Shown here piece by piece: positions 35,928-41,788 of a stretch of 64,000 nt of DNA (the first letter of the stretch is position 1; each line of letters opens with the position of its first letter). Where the stretch lies: assembly GCF_007474605.1 (NCBI RefSeq), contig NZ_VHKL01000005.1, positions 186,001-250,000 on the forward strand. Direction: 5' to 3'. The DNA is from Rhodoligotrophos appendicifer (GTDB lineage: Bacteria; Pseudomonadota; Alphaproteobacteria; Rhizobiales; Im1). Below the pieces are notes generated by a model. That model did not search any database. It was not told the DNA's origin and saw only the letters and a program-made list of their open reading frames with translations. Position numbers and translations under genes: made by a program.

Positions 35928-36242
35928 GTGAGCAGAGACGGCTTGACCAAATACAGCGAGTGGTATGTGGCGCTGCTGGCCATCGGGGGGCTCATCGCTG
36001 TGCCGGCGGTCGCAACAAGCAATGACAACGCCTTCTTGATCGGTGTTGGATTTGTTCTGCTTGGTGCTGGCGAGTTCATCAATCATCCGTTCCAAACAAT
36101 CTTACATTTTGATCGCTTTGATCGGGTGCAGGCTCAGCAAACAGGTCGCCCGCGCAGGCCGAAACCTTCGGGTATCGCTCTTGTTGCTGTCGGGATTGCG
36201 CTCGCCATCATTGGCATCGTGCGCATCGTCATCTGGCAATAG
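35928..36242 (+). CDS. membrane protein encoded against the leftward operon
   Basis: 104 residues from GTG 35928. Three hydrophobic stretches: YVALLAIGGLIAVPAVA, AFLIGVGFVLLGAGEFI and GIALVAVGIALAIIGIVRIV. A possible promoter, TTGCGC (35875) and TATTCT (35898) with a 17-base spacer, lies 25 bases upstream. Its 3' third overlaps the opposite-strand gene at 36102-36380. Separate orientation and own promoter suggest expression in the lysogen. Function unknown. Confidence 0.6.
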   Translation: MSRDGLTKYSEWYVALLAIGGLIAVPAVATSNDNAFLIGVGFVLLGAGEFINHPFQTILHFDRFDRVQAQQTGRPRRPKPSGIALVAVGIALAIIGIVRIVIWQ

Positions 36243-36380
36243 TTCGAAATACACGCCTTCCGGCAGGACGATTTCTTCGCCTGGCTTGGCCTCGCGGATC
36301 AGACGCGCGGCCTGTTCAAGGCGGCGTCGCCCGGAGGTGAAGATCCCGGCGAAAGCGGACAGGCTTGAGATGATGAACAT
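36102..36380 (-). CDS. first gene of the leftward early operon, hypothetical
   Basis: 92 residues. The ATG at 36380 is preceded by GGAGG at 5-base spacing and by the operator-controlled leftward promoter. The first 50 residues (GRRRLEQAARLIREAKPGEEIVLPEG) are credible protein; the rest overlaps the rightward membrane gene and is more random. No recognised family. Confidence 0.55.
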   Translation of the reverse strand: MFIISSLSAFAGIFTSGRRRLEQAARLIREAKPGEEIVLPEGVYFELLPDDDAHDANDGERNPDSNKSDTRRFRPARATCLLSLHPIKAIKM

Positions 36381-36411
36381 GGAGGCCTCCGCAGTGACTG
36401 CGGTGAACTTA

Positions 36412-36458
36412 GTGGGATGTTTCCCACCTTGTCAATGCCAAAGTGGGATTAAACCCAC
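36412..36458 (-). promoter_or_regulatory. leftward early promoter with two repressor operators
   Basis: On the minus strand TTGACA (36435-36430) and CTAAGT are 17 bases apart. Operator GTGGGATGTTTCCCAC (36412-36427) fills the spacer. A second copy, GTGGGATTAAACCCAC (36443-36458), lies just upstream of the -35. Both match the operators in front of the repressor's rightward partner promoter, so the CI-like protein should shut off this promoter in the lysogen. Confidence 0.78.
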
Positions 36459-36513
36459 GTGTCTAATTTTTAGCCCTGTCCTAATGTGGAATCTGAAGGC
36501 TTGGGAGGGCGAA

Positions 36514-37242
36514 ATGGGCAGACGGCTAGGGATAGCGCTCGTAGTCTGCATCGGCACGATTGCGGTGCTGGTCAATGTCGGGAAGAAGCCGGAAGACGGC
36601 AGCGCACCAAAAACGGCTCAACCGTCAACTGCGACAACAGATGGCGTGAACGCCGCTACCGTCATCTCAAGCAAAGCCGCGACTGCTACAGATACTGCTC
36701 CAATTGACGGTAAAACTGAATATATGAAGCGACTGGAGAGGGAACTGGCGTCGTTCGAAAAGCCATTAAACATCAAAGAATTTTTGAAAGATCGCGATAG
36801 TCTGCTCATAGGAACAAGTCTATTTTTGATCTATGCGAATATTTACGAAGATGGGGCGCAGTACGACCTTTCTTCGGCAGAAAGTGCCAAGAGGCAGCTT
36901 TTTCGGCAGAAGGCGATCAAGCGTCAGAGAGAAGCTTTCCCCAAGTTGAGGGACGCGGTTGGACCAATCTTCAGGCAGAAATTTTGGGAGTTGGACATTG
37001 AGGTCAGGACCGTCGGGGATGGGTATAGGACGGTTGCATTCACGGGTTGGCAGTTTGCCGCCAACAAAGCAAAATTAGCAGTCTATGAGCCTCTGAGAGA
37101 GTTTCTTCAGATATTGCGCTTCAAACGAATAACATTCAAATGGATGAAGGCGGCAAATGAATATAGCTATTGGGAGATCGAAAGTCCGAACGATGGCGAC
37201 TTCGGCAAGTTAGACAAGGGTGTATTCGTGGCCTTGGACTAG
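36514..37242 (+). CDS. AT-richer lysogeny-region gene, membrane-anchored protein of unknown function
   Basis: 242 residues from ATG 36514 (GGGAGG upstream). An N-terminal hydrophobic anchor (LGIALVVCIGTIAVLV) is followed by a Thr/Ala-rich linker of about 50 residues and a soluble domain (EYMKRLERELASFEKPLNIK, RQKAIKRQREAFPKLRDAVG, YRTVAFTGWQFAANKAKLAV). The A+T content is visibly above its neighbours. It converges on the repressor gene, overlapping its end by 4 bases. Position between the early promoters fits a lysogenic-conversion (moron) gene. No family recognised. Confidence 0.7.
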   Translation: MGRRLGIALVVCIGTIAVLVNVGKKPEDGSAPKTAQPSTATTDGVNAATVISSKAATATDTAPIDGKTEYMKRLERELASFEKPLNIKEFLKDRDSLLIGTSLFLIYANIYEDGAQYDLSSAESAKRQLFRQKAIKRQREAFPKLRDAVGPIFRQKFWELDIEVRTVGDGYRTVAFTGWQFAANKAKLAVYEPLREFLQILRFKRITFKWMKAANEYSYWEIESPNDGDFGKLDKGVFVALD

Positions 37243-37877
37243 CCTCGTCTATGAATCCACGAAATCGGTGCAGCCCATGCGAGTTCCACATCTTCGATGT
37301 CATCATATGCGTGGTTGTATGATCTTAATCTGAACATGTTTGGTTGGCTCCCGGCCAGCAAGATCTTCACGAAAGCGGCTCCGTCAGCGGTCATAATTGC
37401 ACAGTCTCGGTTCAATGCGCGCCTTATGTCAGTGCCCATGACGCGTGAGCAAATCAGGTCGTCTCCATCACGATAAACGGGAGCCATGGAAGTTCCCCGC
37501 ACGCGTATCGCGATCGCATCCGCATCACTCATGTCGAAAGAAATGAAGTCGAGGCCGCCGCCTTTTGCGTGATCGTCGAAGGGGTGCCAGCTCTCACCAC
37601 CTGAAACATAGCCGACAACAGGCACCGCTATTCCAGGTCGATAATCGGGATCCAGTATTTCAGCCAGTGAGATGTTCAGGGTCTGGCAAAGTCTGCCTAA
37701 CGTGTCGATCCTCGGTGTGGCCGCGACCCGGGCGGGTTGGGGGTCGAGCAGATCCCTGACGTAAGTTTCGTTTTGGCCCGCGTCTCTGGATAGACGCTTC
37801 CACGGACGGCCGTCTCTCTTCACAGCCGCAAGCAGTCGATTTCGCCATTCTTCGCTCATGCGTGGGATATTGCCCAT
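37239..37877 (-). CDS. CI-like phage repressor (helix-turn-helix plus S24/LexA-type peptidase domain)
   Basis: 212 residues. N-terminal helix-turn-helix region (WRNRLLAAVKRDGRPWKRLS, NETYVRDLLDP). C-terminal S24 domain with catalytic Ser in RVRGTSMAPVYRDGD and Lys in AAFVKILLAG; the cleavage site is expected near AVPVVGYVSGG. This design allows RecA-induced self-cleavage after DNA damage. It should bind the GTGGGA-N4-TCCCAC operators on both sides. Start may instead be ATG 37859. Confidence 0.88.
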   Translation of the reverse strand: MGNIPRMSEEWRNRLLAAVKRDGRPWKRLSRDAGQNETYVRDLLDPQPARVAATPRIDTLGRLCQTLNISLAEILDPDYRPGIAVPVVGYVSGGESWHPFDDHAKGGGLDFISFDMSDADAIAIRVRGTSMAPVYRDGDDLICSRVMGTDIRRALNRDCAIMTADGAAFVKILLAGSQPNMFRLRSYNHAYDDIEDVELAWAAPISWIHRRG

Positions 37878-37938
37878 TGTTCGCCTAACTGCACGTGGGA
37901 ACTATCCCCTTGACATGTGGGATTTATCCCACTTACCT
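37862..37938 (+). promoter_or_regulatory. rightward early promoter with repressor operators
   Basis: TTGACA (37910-37915), a 17-base spacer and TTACCT (37933-37938). Perfect operator GTGGGATTTATCCCAC (37917-37932) fills the spacer. Weaker copies are at 37895-37910 (GTGGGAACTATCCCCT) and at 37862-37877, the latter over the repressor's own start codon. The layout mirrors the leftward promoter and suggests autoregulation of the repressor. Confidence 0.78.
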
Positions 37939-37946
37939 TGACCGCC

Positions 37947-38243
37947 ATGACCAGCACCGATCAGCTACTTCGCGAAATTGAAGTGTTCGCAGACGAGCGC
38001 CAGCTGTCCGCCTCCACGGTGGCAAGGCTCGCGGCGAATGATGGAAAGCTCATCGCCCGTCTGCGGGCAGGCGGGACGGTTACCCTCGCCACAGCTGAGA
38101 AGCTGAGGGAGTTCATGCGGTCAGCCCGCGCCGGGGGACGAGAGGCTGGTGCTGGAAGGGCAACCCCTGCACTGCACAACGACGCCACCAAATCAGACGA
38201 GCAACAGGCTGTCACCGGGAACGGTGCGGAGGTTTTCCCATGA
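37947..38243 (+). CDS. Cro-like small DNA-binding protein candidate
   Basis: 98 residues from ATG 37947, just 9 bases after the -10 hexamer, so its message is nearly leaderless. A helix-turn-helix-like stretch STVARLAANDGKLIARLRAG is followed by TLATAEKLREFM. First gene of the rightward operon, the place of Cro in lambdoid phages. The tail is low complexity. Function inferred from position and this motif. Confidence 0.6.
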   Translation: MTSTDQLLREIEVFADERQLSASTVARLAANDGKLIARLRAGGTVTLATAEKLREFMRSARAGGREAGAGRATPALHNDATKSDEQQAVTGNGAEVFP

Positions 38244-38509
38244 CCGAAGGCGGGTCCTTAGTCGTCAAGACGGATGTCTCCATGGTCGAGGCCTTCCTTG
38301 CGGCCGTCATGGCGCTGCCGCAGATCGCGCTGCTCGATCTGGCCACGCAGGGCTTCATGAGCCGCGATTGGCTCACCGTTAAAACGTACTTCCTGAGCGA
38401 TGGCAGCGTTCTGATCAGCTGCCGGCCCATTCCCTTCTGGCGCGAATATATCGAGCGGAGATGGGGTCCTCTCGATCTCTCAACCGAGTATGAGTGGGTG
38501 GAGAAATGA
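38240..38509 (+). CDS. phage hypothetical protein, 89 residues
   Basis: Soluble alpha/beta sequence (MVEAFLAAVMALPQIALLDL, SRDWLTVKTYFLSDGSVLIS). Overlaps its neighbours by ATGA at both ends. No recognised family. Confidence 0.6.
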   Translation: MTEGGSLVVKTDVSMVEAFLAAVMALPQIALLDLATQGFMSRDWLTVKTYFLSDGSVLISCRPIPFWREYIERRWGPLDLSTEYEWVEK

Positions 38510-38985
38510 CCCTCACCCGTCCCCGCGAGGTGGGCTCGCCCTACGAGGCGCTGGCCCGGATGGTCGACCAATGCGGCGGCTTGAAGCCCGTCGCCGCCTT
38601 CATGGGTAATTCCACCTCCACGGTTCAGCGCTGGACGGTTCCCGAGGAGGATAGCGACGTTTCCTTCAGGCTGGTGTCCCAGATCGTCGATCGGTTCCAG
38701 GCGAGCGCGCCGGCCGAGCATCTGGCGCTGCTTGCGGGCGGGGTGTTCGTTCCGCTCGTGGGCACCGAGGTCTCGCCGCATTGGGGCGCGTTGACGGCCG
38801 AGTCGGCTTCGGCCTTCGCGGAGGCCATGGGCGAGGTTGCCCGGGCTCTGGCGCCGACGAGCGACGGGGCAGGGGTCGTCACCCGGCGCGAGGCGCGGCA
38901 TCTCGTGAAGACCATCGATCACGCCATTCGGGACATGGCCGCGCTGCGCGGCTTGGCGCTCGCGGTCGCAGAGGGGGAGCCGTGA
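38506..38985 (+). CDS. CII-like phage regulatory protein
   Basis: 159 residues from ATG 38506. The N-terminal segment YEALARMVDQCGGLKPVAAF followed by MGNSTSTVQRWTVPEED is a helix-turn-helix of the phage regulatory CII type, and FRLVSQIVDRFQASAPAEHLALLAGG continues that family's pattern. A helical C-terminal half (about 90-159) may tetramerise. It probably regulates establishment of lysogeny or late genes. Confidence 0.68.
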   Translation: MTLTRPREVGSPYEALARMVDQCGGLKPVAAFMGNSTSTVQRWTVPEEDSDVSFRLVSQIVDRFQASAPAEHLALLAGGVFVPLVGTEVSPHWGALTAESASAFAEAMGEVARALAPTSDGAGVVTRREARHLVKTIDHAIRDMAALRGLALAVAEGEP

Positions 38986-39374
38986 TGGGACAGCCGAATC
39001 GTGAACTCACCGATGCCGAGATGGAGCGCAAAGGTTTTGGGCCGTGCGTGCCGTGGTTCGAACCGCAGCGTGAGCCCGCCGAGGGGTGCCTGCCTGTCAA
39101 GGCCCGGTTCGACCTGTTGCCAGCCGATGCGCTGGAGCAGGTGGCGCTCGCCGGCACCTTCGGGATCGACGTCCATGGCGACCGCCATTGGGAGAAGGGC
39201 GGGTTTTGGGGCTCGCATTTCGGCGCGCTGATGCGGCACGCCTGGGCGTTCTGGCGGGGTGAGGATCGCGATCCGCAGAGCGGGTTGCCGCATATGGCGC
39301 ATGTCGCCTGGCGGGCCTTGGCGCTGACTTCCTATCTGCTGCGGTCACGCGGCACCGATGACAGGGGGATCTGA
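38985..39374 (+). CDS. dATP/dGTP pyrophosphohydrolase-like protein (DUF5664 type)
   Basis: 129 residues. The motif ARFDLLPADALEQVALAGTFG with DRHWEKGG, the HAWAFWRGEDRDPQSGLPHMA stretch and HVAWRALALTSYLL match phage proteins of the DUF5664 family (dGTP_diPhyd_N), all-alpha NTP pyrophosphohydrolase relatives. It may hydrolyse purine deoxynucleotides and shift the dNTP pool during infection. Family call is by motif; activity is inferred. Confidence 0.72.
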   Translation: MGQPNRELTDAEMERKGFGPCVPWFEPQREPAEGCLPVKARFDLLPADALEQVALAGTFGIDVHGDRHWEKGGFWGSHFGALMRHAWAFWRGEDRDPQSGLPHMAHVAWRALALTSYLLRSRGTDDRGI

Positions 39375-39375
39375 C

Positions 39376-39585
39376 ATGCTGCAGAAGACGCCGAGACGGC
39401 TGCTAAACGCGACCGCGCCAGAGGGCGGGACGCTCTCCTATTTCGACAGTGCGGAGGCATCGCCCCGGGAGCACGGGGCCCTACTGGTGCTGGTGATCGC
39501 CTCCGGGCGGCGCAGCGTGCGCGTGCCCCTGGGGCGGCACCAGGTGATCGCCACCATCAAGGCCATGGCGGAGGCGCTGTCATGA
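39376..39585 (+). CDS. phage hypothetical protein, 69 residues
   Basis: Starts one base after the upstream stop and ends in an ATGA overlap with the GcrA-like gene. A short beta-rich core (GALLVLVIASGRRSVRVPLG) ends in an amphipathic helix. No recognised family. Confidence 0.55.
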   Translation: MLQKTPRRLLNATAPEGGTLSYFDSAEASPREHGALLVLVIASGRRSVRVPLGRHQVIATIKAMAEALS

Positions 39586-40223
39586 GGGCGGCGTCACCGA
39601 TCGATGCCGCTGAGCTGGAGAGGCTTCTCGCCCTCGGCGAACGTGTTCGCGACATTGCACGGCGGTTCAGGACCGATGAGCGCAGGATCACTGAACGAAT
39701 GGCCGATCTGGGCCTGATGCGTCCTGAGGAGCGGCGGCGGGCCGAGGGCCACGCTTTGGATGCAAGGGTTGCGGAGCTGGCGCGGGAAGGCCTGACGGGG
39801 GCGAAGATTGCCGAGATCATGGGCCTGACCCGCAACCAGGTGATCGGCCGCGCCTTTCGCATGGGTGTCACCTTAGGTTTTGGCAGGAAGCGCGTTCTGC
39901 ACGTCAAGCTGCCTCCCAAAGCAGAGAAGGCGTCGAGGCCAAAGGTCGAGCGGAAGGCGGCGCCGCGCGCGGTTCCAAAGCCATCGCCGGCGGTCCTGGT
40001 GGTGCCGAAGGTTGATCTGGCGCCGGTGGTGCCGGGCCCGGCGGGCGGGGTGCCGTTCCTGGAGCTGGCACCGCGCGGATGCAAGTTCGCCGTAGGCCAG
40101 GACGCTCAGGGCTCGCATCTGTTCTGCGGCGGGAGCCGCGCCGAGGGGCTGCCCTATTGCCGGCATCATGCGCAGATCGCCTATCGGCCGGTTGAGCCGA
40201 AAATCCGCAAGAGGGCGGCATGA
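39582..40223 (+). CDS. GcrA-like cell-cycle regulator, phage-encoded
   Basis: 213 residues. Two related N-terminal segments look like GcrA helix-turn-helix units (LLALGERVRDIARRFRTDER; LAREGLTGAKIAEIMGLTRNQVIGRA), and the C-terminus has the GcrA cysteine/histidine module: APRGCKFAVGQ, LFCGGSRAEGLPYCRHHAQ. GcrA binds sigma-70 and activates promoters methylated by CcrM. A phage copy could redirect host transcription. Doubling of the N-terminal unit is unusual. Confidence 0.75.
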   Translation: MRAASPIDAAELERLLALGERVRDIARRFRTDERRITERMADLGLMRPEERRRAEGHALDARVAELAREGLTGAKIAEIMGLTRNQVIGRAFRMGVTLGFGRKRVLHVKLPPKAEKASRPKVERKAAPRAVPKPSPAVLVVPKVDLAPVVPGPAGGVPFLELAPRGCKFAVGQDAQGSHLFCGGSRAEGLPYCRHHAQIAYRPVEPKIRKRAA

Positions 40224-40873
40224 TGGAGTGGACCCGGGAGCGCGTCGATGCGGTGTTGATCATGGCTCGGAAGGGGTTCAAGGCCGACGACATCGCGAAG
40301 TATCATTTCACCAAGGTGGGGACGATCGAGGCGATTTGCCTGGCTGCGAACGTCGAGGTTCAGCGGGTCGATTATCTCTGGGGCAAACGCTTGTCCAAGA
40401 CCCGCAAAGGGGCGGCCGAGGCGGATGCCCACAAGATGCCGGCGGCGAAGAAGAATACCCAGGGGCAGTCTGGTACGGCGCGCGAGGCCCCCAGCACCAA
40501 GAGGGATGGTTCGACCATAGGGGCACAGCCCGCCGCCCGAACACTATTGAGCGAGGAGCACCGCGAGCGGGCGATGCCGGCGGAAGCGCCGGCTGCAGCC
40601 CCGAAGCCTCTCTGCAGGAATGCAAAGCCTCCCCAGGTTCCTGCAGGAACAGCGGCAAATTTCATCGCCTTCGGACGTGGTGTCGTAGTGGATCCTTCGG
40701 GGTTCGATGAGGGGCTCAGGCGCCTTGGCGCGGCACTTATGCGCGAGGCGGGCGTCGGATATGGCGGGATCGCATCGGCGCTGAGTGTGGACCTGGACAT
40801 GGTGCAGGTTCTGCTCACATCCGAGGCGCGGCCGATGAAGATCCCCGAGCCGACGACGCGGGGGGCTTGGTGA
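40220..40873 (+). CDS. phage hypothetical protein with possible N- and C-terminal DNA-binding helices
   Basis: 217 residues. N-terminus WTRERVDAVLIMARKGFKAD continuing DIAKYHFTKVGTIEAI resembles a GcrA-like or sigma-region-4-like helix-turn-helix. A long Ala/Pro/Lys linker follows, and the C-terminus EAGVGYGGIASALSVDLDMV could be a second one. No family recognised. Overlaps the GcrA-like gene in ATGA and the methyltransferase in TGATG. Confidence 0.55.
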   Translation: MMEWTRERVDAVLIMARKGFKADDIAKYHFTKVGTIEAICLAANVEVQRVDYLWGKRLSKTRKGAAEADAHKMPAAKKNTQGQSGTAREAPSTKRDGSTIGAQPAARTLLSEEHRERAMPAEAPAAAPKPLCRNAKPPQVPAGTAANFIAFGRGVVVDPSGFDEGLRRLGAALMREAGVGYGGIASALSVDLDMVQVLLTSEARPMKIPEPTTRGAW

Positions 40874-41555
40874 TGCAGAACACGTCATCCGCCGTCATGC
40901 AGCAGAGGCGCGAGCCGGACGATTCCCTAGACGACTTTCCGACGCCGCCATGGGCAACGCGGGCGCTCATTGAGCATGTGATCTGGCCAAATCTCGGGGT
41001 CTTTGCTCCGTCAGATCACATGCGGGAGAATCTGACCTGCTGGGAGCCGGCCTGCAATCGCGGGCACATGGCAAAGCCCTTGGCGGAATATTTTCGCAGC
41101 GTCCATGCCAGTGATGTTCACGATTACAGCCTTGAATGGCCTGGGCAGCATCGAGTCAAAGATTTCCTTTTCCCATACTCTGAGCCCCGGCACATCGAGG
41201 TGATGGGCGTCGACTGGATCATCACCAACCCGCCCTTCCGTCTGGCAGAGCAGTTCATCGCGCGGGCATGGCAGATCAAGGGCGTCGAGGGCGTGGCGAT
41301 GATCGTCCGCACCTCCTTCCTCGAGGGTGTCGGCCGCTATGAAAGCCTCTTCAAACGCAACCCTCCGTCGATCGTTGCGCAGTTCTCAGAGCGCGTTCCC
41401 ATGGTCAAGGGGCGGCTGACGGCGACCGGATCAACGGCAACGTCCTATTGCTGGCGCTGGTTTGGATGATGGGCGAGAAGGGGACACGGCTGGTCTGGAT
41501 CCCGCCCTGCCGAAAGCGGCTGGAGCGTGCGGATGACTATCCGGATCCCTGTTGA
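40873..41555 (+). pseudogene. DNA adenine methyltransferase-like protein, C-terminus shifted out of frame
   Basis: The first frame (40873-41469) gives 198 residues with SAM-binding motif CWEPACNRGHMAKPLAEYF and catalytic NPPF in DWIITNPPFRLAEQFIARA, ending at WRWFG and a stop. The expected continuation, MMGEKGTRLVWIPPCRKRLE followed by RADDYPDPC, is open in the adjacent frame to 41555. One missing T in the TTT at 41461-41463 explains the break. The catalytic part is intact, so the shortened enzyme may still work. Confidence 0.72.
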
Positions 41556-41788
41556 GCTCGGACCTAAGCGATCCGCCATTCTGGTGCGATGTCCCGGGAT
41601 GTGGCGCCTATGCCAGCCGGGGCGAGGGATGGTCGGGCAGGCGCTCGATCCGGGGGAGGTGGTGGTGCTGGCCGCATTATCAGGAGCTTCAGGCGCGGCG
41701 TGCTGCGGCGCCGGAGGAGCCGAGGCGGGTCGATCAACGGGCTGCTCCGGTGCGGGGAAGAGACCAGAGAAGATTTGAGGGGCTATGA
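41552..41788 (+). CDS. small zinc-binding phage protein
   Basis: 78 residues starting at a TTG that overlaps the restored methyltransferase stop (TTGA). Potential zinc ligands: PFWCDVPGCGAY and RWWCWPHYQE. The C-terminal third is Arg-rich. A parallel frame (41527-41778) lacks such motifs and is rejected. Overlap ATGA with the primase start. Unknown function. Confidence 0.55.
   Translation: MSSDLSDPPFWCDVPGCGAYASRGEGWSGRRSIRGRWWCWPHYQELQARRAAAPEEPRRVDQRAAPVRGRDQRRFEGL

Noticed and set aside
41527-41778. Plus-strand frame of 83 codons parallel to the small zinc-binding gene
   Set aside because: No ribosome site and low-complexity tail; the overlapping frame at 41552-41788 has cysteine motifs and exact coupling to both neighbours.
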